A DNA stretch of 64,000 bases from contig NZ_JNXC01000027.1 in the NCBI RefSeq assembly GCF_000716595.1, forward strand, positions 36,866-100,865, read 5' to 3'. The position numbers were made by a program, and so were the translations under genes. The notes below the pieces were generated by a model. That model saw nothing but the letters and a program-made list of their open reading frames with translations. It had not been told where the DNA came from and ran no database searches. Numbering within the stretch: the stretch's first letter is position 1; each line of letters begins with the position of its first letter. Origin of the DNA: Saccharothrix sp. NRRL B-16314. Lineage in GTDB: Bacteria > Actinomycetota > Actinomycetes > Mycobacteriales > Pseudonocardiaceae. This document shows, in pieces, positions 8,809 through 17,221 of this stretch.

Positions 8809-9561
8809 CTAATCTCCCCCTGCTGCATCTCCGGCTGCATCTCCTCCGGCTGCCAGACGATCGAGCCATTCGCCGAGCAGGTGCTGTTCGGCGCTGCTGA
8901 GCGTGGTCTGCTCGGGCAGCAAGGCGCGCAGGGTCCGGGCGGCACTGGCGGGGCCCGCGTCGCGCACGGCGGGCTTCTCGTAGGTGACGGCGCCGACCAT
9001 CGATTCACGCATGGCGGTGAGCAGGGCAGGGTCCCGCTGGTCATCGGGCAGCGACAGCCAGGTGAGCACGGCACCGCGCGCCGTCGCGTGGACGATGGAG
9101 GCGGCCAGCCCTTCACCGACGCGGAGCCAACCGCCGGCAGCGAGCCGGTGGATGCGCCCCAGCAGGATCCGCATGCCCGCCTGGAACGCGGCCGACGTCG
9201 TCCCACGCCTGGGTTCGCCGTACATCAGCGCGTACAGCGAGGGATTGGCCAGCCCGAACTCGACCGCGAGATCCCAGCCCGCCCGCAGGTCGTCAACCGG
9301 ATCGCGAGGATGGGCGTCCGCGTGCTTGGCGGCGAGGAAGGTCGCGTAGCCGTGTTCGGCCACCGCCTCCAGCAGCCCGTCCTTGTCGCCGAACAGGCGG
9401 TAGATCACCGGGGCCTGCACCCCGGCCGCCGCCGCGACCGCGCGGGTGGTCACCGCGTCGCGCCCCGCCTTCGCGAGCAGGTCCGCCGCAGCCTCGACGA
9501 CCCGCTGGCGCGTGACCTCACGGCCGTCAGTCGTGGTGCCAGACTCCACCTCATCCTGCAT
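8809..9561 (-). CDS. TetR family transcriptional regulator
   Basis: 250 residues. The N-terminal HTH spans about residues 18-64: RVVEAAADLLAKAGRDAVTT, then AVAAAAGVQAPVIYRLFGDKDGLLEAVAEHG, the classic TetR recognition helix and following helix. The C-terminal ligand domain is not assigned to a substrate. It ends in a small GGDAAGDAAGGD repeat that looks like a recent slippage expansion. It is divergently transcribed from the amidohydrolase gene with a 96-bp spacer containing a dyad, so it probably represses both. Confidence 0.9.
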   Translation of the reverse strand: MQDEVESGTTTDGREVTRQRVVEAAADLLAKAGRDAVTTRAVAAAAGVQAPVIYRLFGDKDGLLEAVAEHGYATFLAAKHADAHPRDPVDDLRAGWDLAVEFGLANPSLYALMYGEPRRGTTSAAFQAGMRILLGRIHRLAAGGWLRVGEGLAASIVHATARGAVLTWLSLPDDQRDPALLTAMRESMVGAVTYEKPAVRDAGPASAARTLRALLPEQTTLSSAEQHLLGEWLDRLAAGGDAAGDAAGGD

Positions 9562-9574
9562 GTATCAACGATAC
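9562..9574. promoter_or_regulatory. TetR operator candidate
   Basis: The inverted repeat GTATC-AAC-GATAC lies directly upstream of the TetR start codon in the divergent spacer. A related half-matching element (TTATCGTCGCTATC) sits near 9608-9621, closer to the amidohydrolase gene. Confidence 0.5.
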
Positions 9575-9657
9575 CACCGGCTTGTTGCCACCGATTCGAG
9601 CGCCTGTTATCGTCGCTATCGCCTTCACGAAATCAACGGAAACACAAGGGGTGCGCC

Positions 9658-10704
9658 ATGCCGGAACGGTTGCGAATCGTGGGCCTTGAGGAACACGTGG
9701 TCCTGCCAGTCGTGCTCGACGCGTGGAGCAGGGCAGGGGTGTCGCCGCACGGCTACGGCGACGACCACCCGGTCACACGGCGGCTGCGTGACGTCGGCGA
9801 TCAGCGCCTGGCAGACATGGACGACCAGGGACTGGACGTCGCGGTGCTGTCCCTCGCCACGCCGGGCGTGCAGAACCTGGCGGCGGCCGATGCGGTGAGC
9901 GTCGCCCGCGAGGCCAACGACGCCCTCGCCGAGATCGTCGACACGAACCCGGACCGGTTCCAAGCACTCGCGGTGATCCCGACGCCGTCGCCCGAGCACG
10001 CCGCGGTGGAGTTGGAACGCGCGGTCACCCATCTCGGCTTCCGCGGCGCGATGCTCTACGGGCGCACAGGTGACAAGCCGGCCGACTCGCCGGAGTTCGA
10101 CGACCTCTACGGCATCGCGGAGAAACTGCGCGTGCCACTGCACTTCCACCCGCAGACCCCGCCCTGGGCGGTCCACGAGGCGTACTACTCGGGACTGCCC
10201 AACGGCGTGGGCCCGGCGCTGGCGACCGCCGGTCTGGGCTGGTACTACGACCTGGGCGTGCAGTACCTACGAATGATCTTCTCCGGCGTGTTCGACCGCC
10301 ACCCCGAACTCCAGGTGATCGCCGGCCACTGGGGCGAAGTCGTCCTGTTCTACTTGGACCACATCGGAATCCTGCAGGGCATGGCGAAACTGGAGCGCCC
10401 CCTGGCCGACTACTTCCGCCAGAACTTCTGGGTGGCCGGGAGCGGCACGGTCAGCGAGCGCTACCTGAGGTGGACGGCCGAGGTCGTCGGGACGGACAGG
10501 ATGCTGTACTCGACGGACTACCCCTACACCTTCGGCACACGCCCCGGCGGTTTCCCGTTCCTGGACACCAGCAACGGCGCCGCCCGCACCTTCCTAGAAC
10601 AGGCGCCGTTCACGGACGAGGAAAAAGCCGCCATCGGCTCCGGCAACTGGAACCGCCTGACCGGCCACATCCCCACCAACCACCGCCCCCACCAACCGGC
10701 CTGA
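9658..10704 (+). CDS. amidohydrolase family protein (2-amino-3-carboxymuconate semialdehyde decarboxylase type)
   Basis: 348 residues of the amidohydrolase 2 family, metal-dependent TIM-barrel hydrolases and decarboxylases. The first metal motif is modified (GLEEHVV instead of the usual DxHxH). Later elements are VPLHFHPQTPP (about residues 158-168), AGHWGE (about 222-227) and the catalytic aspartate in STDYPYTF (about 283). The ATG follows AAGGGG and lies opposite a TetR gene, which points to substrate-induced expression. Related enzymes act on aromatic acids such as gamma-resorcylate or vanillate derivatives; the substrate here is not determinable. Confidence 0.85.
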   Translation: MPERLRIVGLEEHVVLPVVLDAWSRAGVSPHGYGDDHPVTRRLRDVGDQRLADMDDQGLDVAVLSLATPGVQNLAAADAVSVAREANDALAEIVDTNPDRFQALAVIPTPSPEHAAVELERAVTHLGFRGAMLYGRTGDKPADSPEFDDLYGIAEKLRVPLHFHPQTPPWAVHEAYYSGLPNGVGPALATAGLGWYYDLGVQYLRMIFSGVFDRHPELQVIAGHWGEVVLFYLDHIGILQGMAKLERPLADYFRQNFWVAGSGTVSERYLRWTAEVVGTDRMLYSTDYPYTFGTRPGGFPFLDTSNGAARTFLEQAPFTDEEKAAIGSGNWNRLTGHIPTNHRPHQPA

Positions 10705-10783
10705 CCCCACATCGCCACGACCCAATTCCGCGACAAACGACAGCAGTTCAACGATCAGCACTCCGACCTGCGACGAACTGCGC

Positions 10784-10918
10784 TCAGTCGTCCTCCGCCA
10801 CCTCTTCGCCGACCACCTCGCCGCCGTTCCACACGACCCGGGCGGTGGTGACGACGACGTCGTCGCCACCGCTGATCAGCCGGCGGGTGAGGACCAGGTC
10901 GAGGTCCGTCGAGCCACC
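10784..10918 (-). pseudogene. 3'-end remnant of an unidentified gene
   Basis: A frame with protein-like composition reads about 45 codons (STDLDLVLTRRLISGGDD, then VVVTTARVVWNGGEVVGEE) to a TGA at 10784, but has no start codon. Immediately upstream the sequence switches to a DUF6973 coding fragment on the other strand. This is the C-terminal tip of a lost gene. Its family is not recognised. Confidence 0.5.
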
Positions 10919-10920
10919 AC

Positions 10921-11199
10921 ATCCCGGTGGGAATGGATCTGCACAACAACGAGGTCGGCCGCAACATCGCGCAGGCCAACCCCGACGCGAGTCCCGAGCA
11001 GTTGGCGAATCTGGTCGAACAGGCGGTCAAGGACGGCAAGATGGTGGTCATCGACAAGAACGACACCCTCGTGCCCTCCAACGAGGTACCACCTGGCGAG
11101 ACTCGCGAGACCAGGAAAACACCGTGGCCCACGGACAACCCCGGGCGCAACGACGACCACGACCCCGGCAAGCCGTCGGCTACTCCGGACCAATACTGA
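10921..11199 (+). pseudogene. DUF6973 family protein, C-terminal fragment
   Basis: From 10921 the frame reads IPVGMDLHNNEVGRNIAQAN, then SPEQLANLVEQAVKDGKMVVID. This resembles the conserved end of DUF6973 domains found in secreted or effector-like actinobacterial proteins. The upstream majority of such a protein is missing: the fragment starts abruptly at the junction with an oppositely oriented gene remnant. A GTG at 10927 could permit a ~90-residue product but no ribosome binding site is seen. The stop lies 2 bp before the lipoprotein start, so both were once one operon. Confidence 0.6.
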
Positions 11200-11201
11200 T
11201 C

Positions 11202-11648
11202 ATGCGCTCGATAGTGACCCTGATCGCCCTGCTTGCCCTGCTGGCAGGATGCAGCGAGACCGCCTCAGGAGTGACGGTGGAATTCGACGAGAACCTCGAA
11301 AAGGCGATCGGCGATCTGGCCCGCTCGGACGACTCCAGCCCGCTCAAGGAGCTGGCACCCGGTGATTGGACCTCAGTGCGCGTCCTCACCGGGCCCGCAT
11401 CCGGCACGCGGATCGAGCGGGAGTTGGGTCGGCCCGTCGAGCTGGACGGCGACGGTACCTACGACGGCGATTACGTTCAGGACGGCAACCTGCTGGTGTT
11501 CCAGCGTGATGGCGAGACCGTGCGGATGGTCAGCCTCGGACAACTCGCCGCGCTCGCCGACGGCGAGTACGCCGCGGACGTGGTCCTGCAAGCGCGCGGT
11601 GGCGCCATAACCATGACCGGCCCGGACGGCCGCCCCGCAGGCCGCTGA
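11202..11648 (+). CDS. small lipoprotein
   Basis: A 148-residue protein with a type II signal peptide: MRSIVTLIALLALLAGCSE has a short basic start, a hydrophobic core and the lipobox LAGC with lipidated Cys17. The rest is acidic and hydrophilic without a recognised domain and should be anchored on the outer face of the membrane. It directly follows the DUF6973 fragment (2-bp gap), so it was probably its partner, for instance as an immunity or accessory protein; that role is a guess. Its reading frame is intact although its neighbour is truncated. Confidence 0.72.
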   Translation: MRSIVTLIALLALLAGCSETASGVTVEFDENLEKAIGDLARSDDSSPLKELAPGDWTSVRVLTGPASGTRIERELGRPVELDGDGTYDGDYVQDGNLLVFQRDGETVRMVSLGQLAALADGEYAADVVLQARGGAITMTGPDGRPAGR

Positions 11649-11649
11649 C

Positions 11650-11978
11650 CCCGCCGGCGGGTCCCCAGCATCGCATCCCGTCGTCTCCACGTACTCGAAC
11701 AACACTGCCAGGGTGTAGCGACATTCGAGGAGTTCCCAGTCGTGGTGCCCGTCGTAGCCGAGGCTGCCGTACTCCGGGTCGACGAGGTAGAGCTTCCACA
11801 ACGCCATCTCCGTGCGGGCGATATTGGGGCTCATGTTGCCGCGCCACATGGCGGTGAACAGGAAGTCCACGTCGACCCGCTTGCCCGGCGGGCAGTTGGC
11901 CGGCGCCGCGCGACCGCCTGTCGCCGGGCCTTGGCCGCAGTGAGCACGTTGCGGGGCCCGTCCGGAGCGGCCTTCGTT
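11650..11978 (-). pseudogene. unidentified coding remnant
   Basis: On the minus strand the frame ending in DFLFTAMWRGNMSPNIART, MALWKLYLVDPEYGSL, DWELLECRYTLAVLFEYVE looks like real protein (aromatic, low repetition), upstream of which is a Cys/Pro-rich stretch. No convincing start codon exists and the frame runs into the lipoprotein gene on the opposite strand, so it is truncated at its 3' side. I do not recognise the family. Confidence 0.35.
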
Positions 11979-12016
11979 TTCCTATGCTGCCGTCACCGGA
12001 TGTCGGAGGTGCGCGA

Positions 12017-13393
12017 GTGGTGACAGGTGGCGACCTGGTGGCGATGGTCGAGCGACTAGCTCCAGCCGGCACGTCCGAGCGGCCGGTGCGGCATCAAGGA
12101 ATATTGCTGTTGTGGGCGATCGGCAGAGCGGCTCAAGGGTTGCCGCGGTTGGCGCGTTGGACCGATGCGCAGGAAGAGTTGCGGCCACTGCTCACCGCCC
12201 TGGGACGCGAGGGGAGTCGCCCGACGCCGCAGTACCCGTTCGTAGCGTTGGCCAAGACGCAGTGGTGGGAACTGCCTGAGGTACTCGAGGAAATCCCTAG
12301 TGCTCATGGTTCAGCTCCGCTGAAGTGGTTGAACGAGCGCAACCCGCAGGGTGGGCTTCCCCGTGAGGTCTACGACCTGCTCGCCACCAACGTGGAGGCT
12401 CGCGACGCTGTCGTCCAGGCGTTGCTTCACCGGTTCTTCCGCGACAGCCCGACGGCTGAAGTGCTGAGACTGACCGGCCTGGACGACACCGGTGCCGGTC
12501 TGGCGGAAACGCAGGCGGACGTTGTCCGGGCCGAGAACTCGTTACGAAGCCCTGACGACCGCGAGCGAACCGGTCCTCCTGTGGCGTCGAAGAGCAGAAC
12601 GCAGGGCCTGGCATCCCGAAGCGATCCTCTGCTGGGCTTACCGAAGGCCGTCGACCTGCTCAGAGACCTCATCGGGATCGAGATCCGGACCGTGTCCGGC
12701 AAGTCGAACACCATCCTGCACGTGCGGGGCGACGACGTCATGGTGAAAACGGGACGCTCGCCCGAGGGACAACCCGTACCGGTGAGCGCCGTGCAGAAGG
12801 GCTTGGACCTGCTCGCCGCCCGGGGATCGGTACGGGTGGCCCCCGACGAATTGGGGCACCGAAGTTCGTTCGTGGGTGCTGTGCTGGCGGTTCTGCCCGG
12901 CGCGCGGTTCACCGGTGACCCCGCCGTGGTGGTGCTCGACGAGCTGTCGGTCGACGACACCGCCGGCGACCACCACAACGGCCGGCTCGACTCGGTTGCC
13001 CAGGTGAAGATCAGGCTGGAACAAAAGCGGTTGCGCAGCCTGCTCGCCGATCACCGGACATCCGCGCAGTGCGCCCTCTGCGGCGATCTGTTCCCACTGG
13101 ACTTCCTCGTCGCCGCCCACATCAAGAAGCGGGCCTCGTGCACTGATGACGAACGCCGTGACCTCGAGAACGTAGCGATGCTTGCCTGCACGTTCGGCTG
13201 CGACGCGCTCTACGAATCCGGCTGGATCACCGTCGACGACAACGGACTCGTACGGGCACGACCACTGCACAGAGTTCCGCATGGCAACATGCGCGACCGT
13301 CTCAGCCACTTGAGGGGACGCTCGTGCACTGCCTACACACCCTCATCGGCACCCTACTTCGAGTGGCACCGTACGACGATCTTCGAGGCTTGA
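12017..13393 (+). CDS. putative modification-dependent HNH endonuclease (SBD-like N-terminal domain)
   Basis: 458 residues. The N-terminal ~150 (RHQGILLLWAIGRA near 20-33, then RPTPQYPFVALAKTQWWELP near 68-87 and LNERNPQGGLPREVYDLLA near 103-121) resemble the sulfur-binding domain (SBD) of phosphorothioate-sensing restriction enzymes of the ScoMcrA type. The C-terminal HNH unit has C352/C355, the AHIKK histidine at 368, DLENVAML, and a final CTFGCDALY. The middle third is unassigned. Two adjacent GTG codons at 12017 and 12020 follow GGAGG at ideal distance. No dnd-type modification genes are nearby, as expected for a stand-alone type IV enzyme. It lies among gene debris, so it was probably acquired horizontally. 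Substrate specificity is inferred. Confidence 0.62.
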   Translation: MVTGGDLVAMVERLAPAGTSERPVRHQGILLLWAIGRAAQGLPRLARWTDAQEELRPLLTALGREGSRPTPQYPFVALAKTQWWELPEVLEEIPSAHGSAPLKWLNERNPQGGLPREVYDLLATNVEARDAVVQALLHRFFRDSPTAEVLRLTGLDDTGAGLAETQADVVRAENSLRSPDDRERTGPPVASKSRTQGLASRSDPLLGLPKAVDLLRDLIGIEIRTVSGKSNTILHVRGDDVMVKTGRSPEGQPVPVSAVQKGLDLLAARGSVRVAPDELGHRSSFVGAVLAVLPGARFTGDPAVVVLDELSVDDTAGDHHNGRLDSVAQVKIRLEQKRLRSLLADHRTSAQCALCGDLFPLDFLVAAHIKKRASCTDDERRDLENVAMLACTFGCDALYESGWITVDDNGLVRARPLHRVPHGNMRDRLSHLRGRSCTAYTPSSAPYFEWHRTTIFEA

Positions 13394-13610
13394 CGGTCTC
13401 ACCGCTGGGACTCCCGCACGGTTGTTGCGGTCCTGTGGGAAACCACGCCGTTCCTCGCTCCTGCCGGCCCGCAGCGGCATGTCGATGCCCGCGAACCGTC
13501 CCCCACACTCCGGGATTCACCCCTGGCCACCACTTCGCGTATCAGACAGGCTCTTCCGGCCGGCCGTGCGTCGCCGCAAACGGAAAGTACCAATTCGTTC
13601 ACCGACAGTA

Positions 13611-13627
13611 GTACGGGTGCACCGTAC
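13611..13627. promoter_or_regulatory. 17-bp dyad upstream of the HhH membrane protein
   Basis: GTACGG-GTGCA-CCGTAC is a dyad with 6-bp arms about 80 bp before the start of the next gene. The rest of the 13394-13704 spacer shows no gene. A regulator is not identified. Confidence 0.35.
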
Positions 13628-13704
13628 ATCCGGTGAAACCCTTTGGAGTCTTCCTGCGATATGCCGTCAGTAGGGACCTCACCTGCTCTGAAAGGTCCAC
13701 AATC

Positions 13705-14394
13705 ATGAGCCTTCTTCGGCGCGCACGCGGTACGTGGTACTTCGTCGTGGTGATCGCGAGCGCGGGCATCTTCACCGCTGTGCCGTTCGCTCACGCCGCT
13801 CACCGCCTGCGGAGGCCATCGCTGTGGTGGTGGACCGCGCTCTACACCGCAGCTGCCGTCGCGTTGCTCTTCATCATGCCGTCCTCACAGGGCCAGACCG
13901 CGGCGTCGACCACGGACGTGCGCAGCACGCTCGGCGCTCTCGGCGCCATCGCGATCATGGTCGCCGCCTGCATCCAGCTCAGCGGTATCCGGCGCGACGT
14001 CTACGGGCTTCCTCAACCCGTCCGACCGCCCCTGCAGCCGCAGCCATCTTGGGGTGCAGACCCCGCTGTCGCCGCGGCACTGGCGCTGCGGGCCAAACGA
14101 GAGGAAGCCCGCACGCTCGTCGCACGGGACCCGGCGCTCGCACGGGACCTCCGGATCGGTCGACCGGATCTACCACGGCAGTTCGACGACGGCGGCCTGG
14201 TGGACATCAACACCGCACCATCGTCCGTCATCGCGCAGTGCTGCGGACTCGACGACCGCGCCGCGGAGCAGATCGAACGCGCCCGCCAACAGCACCCCGT
14301 CCCCTTCCAGTCGGTCGATGAACTGCTCGTCTTCGCCGAGCTGGACGTCAGCTCGTGGGATCTGATCCGCGAACGAGCGGTTGTCTATCCGTAA
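13705..14394 (+). CDS. helix-hairpin-helix membrane protein (ComEA-like C-terminus)
   Basis: 229 residues. Three hydrophobic segments near residues 10-30, 40-60 and 75-95 place the N-terminal part in the membrane. A proline-rich linker follows. The C-terminal ~60 residues (LVDINTAPSSVIAQCCGLDD and onward to VDELLVFAEL) form a helix-hairpin-helix motif of the kind found in ComEA and type II secretion GspK proteins. The ATG at 13705 follows GAAAGG; an upstream in-frame ATG at 13633 lacks a ribosome site. HhH motifs bind DNA without sequence preference, or proteins. The organisation differs from true ComEA, where the anchor is single, so a competence role is unproven. Confidence 0.7.
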   Translation: MSLLRRARGTWYFVVVIASAGIFTAVPFAHAAHRLRRPSLWWWTALYTAAAVALLFIMPSSQGQTAASTTDVRSTLGALGAIAIMVAACIQLSGIRRDVYGLPQPVRPPLQPQPSWGADPAVAAALALRAKREEARTLVARDPALARDLRIGRPDLPRQFDDGGLVDINTAPSSVIAQCCGLDDRAAEQIERARQQHPVPFQSVDELLVFAELDVSSWDLIRERAVVYP

Positions 14395-15356
14395 GGCACA
14401 GCTCCCTGCCCAAGATCCGCCAACGCCTCGCCACTACCAGCCCCGAACCGGCGGCCCACCGAACGCATCCCCACCAACCGGCTCACAGCGACAACGCACG
14501 ACCAAGGGCGAGCTGACCGCGCTCGGCGAAGTACTCGACCTGATCCTGCTCCCAGCCTCCACCGCAGTGCGGACCGGCTCGAACGATCCGCCGTCGCCTT
14601 CGAGCCGGTCATCCGTCCCGCGTCGCAGTCGACCATGTCAGCGCGCTGCATCGCGGTGTCCAGGCGGCCTGGAAGCACCCGCGCTCCGCGGGGACGGTGT
14701 CGGGCTGGCCAGCACCCGTGCACCCGAGCGGACCCGCATCCACTTGCGGGCCGCGTACGCGCCGATCGCCGGACCGAACCTCGCCGGCCTGGTCAGCAGG
14801 CGCACGCTCGACAACGCCCACAGCCCCGCACGAGCACTGACCCTGCGCGCCCGCCGCCTCGGCGAAAGACACGCATCCCGCCCACGAACCCAAGCAGCCA
14901 ATGCCAGCCACACCGCAGCGCCCCCACCGCTCTGCACCTACAGGAACCACAGACGCGGCGCCGCTGAACACCCCACGTCTCGGTCACCACCATCAGCGAT
15001 GTCCTCGTACGACGCTTCCCCAGCACCCACCTGCCCACCCCTGCAACCTCCAGGACACGCCCTCCCGACCCAGGCACCGCGCCTCACCCCCAGCGCACGC
15101 CCGCCGCACGATCCGCGAACGACACCGCTCGTTATGCCCCAGCACCATTCCGGCTTCTGGTATCTCCTGCTCGGGGTTGGCCGACAAGCACCACCGGAGA
15201 GCGGGTTCCGCGCCGCCAGGTGCACTCATGCCTGGCAGCAGCCAGCCCGGAATCAACCCGGTGGATTCGCGCTACCCGCAAGGCGTTGCGCCCTAGACTT
15301 CGGCAGCCAACGCCGACGACGTCCGGCCGTTGCACGCGTCAGCGGGAGGAGATCGC
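14395..15356. other. 962-bp region without a convincing gene
   Basis: All six frames here give long but Pro/Arg/Thr-rich products without domains or ribosome sites. From about 14835 to 15130 the plus strand is C-rich and G-poor, like the spacer at 44731. It looks like decayed DNA within the accessory island. Confidence 0.5.
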
Positions 15357-15821
15357 ATGCAGGACCCTTCGGACTCGATGGAGATCGCCGAGCCTGAGGA
15401 GAACGGCCGGAGCGATACCACCGACTCGCCTGCTGAGGACGCTCCGACATCCGACTCGGACAGCGACTCGACGACGACGTCGACGGTCCTCGTGGAAGTG
15501 CTTCCAGGGGTGGCTATCGTCGGCGGTGAGGTCCCGCCGGAGCTGAAGCCCGATCTGATCGACTTCGGGATCGTTCCGGCTGCCGACCGCAAGCAGATCT
15601 CAGCGATCCTCGCCTCGATCGGGAGGTACATCAACCGCGCGGCGTGGCGAAGCGGATATAACGGAATGGATGTTGACGCTTACCAAGTGCGTGGAGGCGG
15701 CAGCCGGGTACCGGTGGATGCTCGGCCGGACCACAGCGCGCGACGCTTGGAGAACGGCTGCTCCGGAGCGAGCGTCGGCTCCGTCGCGAAGCGCCGGGTT
15801 CGAACGCGTGTCCTTCTTTGA
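15357..15821 (+). CDS. hypothetical protein, probably 3'-truncated
   Basis: 154 residues. The ATG at 15357 has a strong ribosome site (GGGAGGAG), so it was a real gene. Residues 1-45 are an acidic Ser/Asp/Glu-rich disordered segment, followed by a plausible globular part (VLVEVLPGVAIVGGEVPPEL, then ISAILASIGRYINRAAW). After about residue 105 the composition becomes Arg/Ser-rich and non-protein-like (GGGSRVPVDARPDHSARR), which suggests that a deletion or frameshift replaced the original C-terminus. No family recognised. Confidence 0.45.
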   Translation: MQDPSDSMEIAEPEENGRSDTTDSPAEDAPTSDSDSDSTTTSTVLVEVLPGVAIVGGEVPPELKPDLIDFGIVPAADRKQISAILASIGRYINRAAWRSGYNGMDVDAYQVRGGGSRVPVDARPDHSARRLENGCSGASVGSVAKRRVRTRVLL

Positions 15822-16017
15822 CAGAAGTTCTACTCAGACAGTCGACCAGCCTCGGATTTTGCGCCTGTAGTTGAGTTTACCGACCGACTCGGCTTGTTCA
15901 GGCCTCTGTCCTGGCACTTCCCATCGCGGACATGTGCGCGACGGTGAACCTGAACGAGGGTCGGAGCGGACGAAGTTCACCCTTATGGGGGCATCGGTGG
16001 CCGCGACACGCGCAGAC

Positions 16018-16049
16018 GAAGGGGCGCCCTGCAAACAGGGCGCCCCTTT
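16018..16049. terminator. strong intrinsic hairpin
   Basis: GGGGCGCCCTG-CAAA-CAGGGCGCCCC is a perfect 11-bp stem flanked by A- and T-rich ends. It lies 22 bp beyond the stop of the minus-strand membrane protein gene. Confidence 0.85.
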
Positions 16050-16070
16050 GGATCTTTCCGCTTCAACCGG

Positions 16071-16421
16071 TCAGGCGGTGTTGAGGACCGGCTTGTTCAT
16101 GAAGGTGTTCACGCCCAGCAAAATCAGAATTACGAGCTGAACGGTGATCAGTCCGACCGTTGCCCAGTGCGGAAGATCCTCAGGCACAGCCTTCAACGTC
16201 ATCGCCGGCGCGGCGAGCGCGCCGACGACCAACAGCACGGTGACCGCCGCCTCGAGAAGCTGGGAGGCATGGCTCGACGGCATAGACACATCCACCGCGA
16301 ACTCTCCCTTCTCGATGCGCAACCGCGCCTCGTGGGTGGGACGTTCGTCCCCGATCGACTCCAACTCGGCGAAGACCGTAGCTTCGATCGGAACTTCGCC
16401 GTCGTGCGCCGGGTTGTCCAA
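16071..16421 (-). CDS. small two-helix membrane protein
   Basis: 116 residues. An acidic cytoplasmic N-terminal half (FAELESIGDERPTHEARLRI) is followed by two transmembrane segments near residues 57-77 and 88-108. The start appears to be TTG at 16421 with AAAGGA seven bases upstream; ATG alternatives would remove conserved-looking sequence. It ends just before a strong terminator. No family recognised. Confidence 0.6.
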   Translation of the reverse strand: MDNPAHDGEVPIEATVFAELESIGDERPTHEARLRIEKGEFAVDVSMPSSHASQLLEAAVTVLLVVGALAAPAMTLKAVPEDLPHWATVGLITVQLVILILLGVNTFMNKPVLNTA

Positions 16422-16559
16422 GTCCGGTCCTTTCTCTTGCGGATCTCACAGGCCCCTGCTGGGACTGGAGGTCCGGACGGGCGTCATGCCCCACCCCCTG
16501 GAGGGGCTCGACGCCCAGCACGGGTCACGCAGGCAGCTGGACGGGCTGCCGCCCGTGAT

Positions 16560-16643
16560 TCAGAGAAGCGGCTGACCTCCCTGGGGATGTGTCAGCTGCT
16601 CCTCTGGATCACCGCGTGGATCGGTGACGCAGCAAGTGGTCAT
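16560..16643 (-). CDS. possible 27-residue small protein
   Basis: ATG at 16643 is preceded by GAGGAGAGCGAA, one of the best ribosome sites in this island, and opens a 27-codon frame starting MTTCCVTDPRGDPEEQ. It lies upstream of the two-helix membrane protein on the same strand. The Cys pair and short length could indicate a leader or signalling peptide. Coding status is uncertain. Confidence 0.35.
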   Translation of the reverse strand: MTTCCVTDPRGDPEEQLTHPQGGQPLL

Positions 16644-16748
16644 TTCGCTCTCCTCGTTCTCTCCGGGTTCGGCGACGGGATGTCGCCGTAGCGGCAACCC
16701 TCGCGGCTGCCGTAGGAGAAGTCTGGCATGCTCGAGGCACCTAAGCAA

Positions 16749-16777
16749 CACTTCTCACACATTTTCTGTGTCAAGTG
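16749..16777. promoter_or_regulatory. dyad between divergent genes
   Basis: CACTT-ctc-ACACA-ttttc-TGTGT-c-AAGTG is an imperfect inverted repeat. A further GAAGTGTGTGA copy follows at about 16786. It lies upstream of the plus-strand DNA-binding-like gene and may be its operator. Confidence 0.4.
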
Positions 16778-16858
16778 ATGGTGTCGAAGTGTGTGATCTG
16801 CGAGGATGGGGGGACCTGGACGCAGAACTGCACCGGGAGTCACGGAGGGAGTACAGCT

Positions 16859-17107
16859 ATTTCACCGTCGAACGAAGCGGAGGCCGTAGAAGGGCCTGCG
16901 GTGGTTGCCCGCGTGAACATCGCCCTGGTCAAGGAGAGCGCCAAGGCTCTCGTCAAGCTTCAGGGCGACACAGGGCTCAAGAAGGTCGACATCGTCAACC
17001 GGGCGATCCAGCTCTACGAGTTCATCGCCGGCGAGCTGAAGGACGGTCGTCAGGTCGTGGTGCGTGGTGACGACGGACAAGAGGTGCTGGTGAAGATCTT
17101 TATGTGA
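16859..17107 (+). CDS. small RHH-like (CopG/MetJ-type) protein, non-standard start
   Basis: About 82 residues. VARVNIALVKESAKALVKLQ, then LKKVDIVNRAIQLYEFIAG has the strand-helix-helix spacing of ribbon-helix-helix proteins seen upstream of mobile genes. A strong Shine-Dalgarno (CGGAGGGAG) lies 5-6 bases before ATT at 16859; no ATG, GTG or TTG is in register with it. The alternatives are GTG at 16775, with no ribosome site, or the internal GTG at 16898. Either this gene uses the rare AUU start or its ATG has mutated. No toxin gene is adjacent. Confidence 0.55.
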   Translation: MSPSNEAEAVEGPAVVARVNIALVKESAKALVKLQGDTGLKKVDIVNRAIQLYEFIAGELKDGRQVVVRGDDGQEVLVKIFM

Positions 17108-17221
17108 CCGATTGGGGTCAGGACATGGCACGGCCATCCGAAGGGCGCCTGGTTCTCCAGATCAGGCGCCCACGGCGTGTCACGACCGACTTCAGGACTT
17201 GAGATCCGGGCGCTGACCTGG

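Noticed and set aside
14381..15397. 338-residue plus-strand reading frame
   Set aside because: Composition is Pro/Arg/Ser-rich without motifs, codon use is unlike true genes here and the upstream gene overlaps its start.
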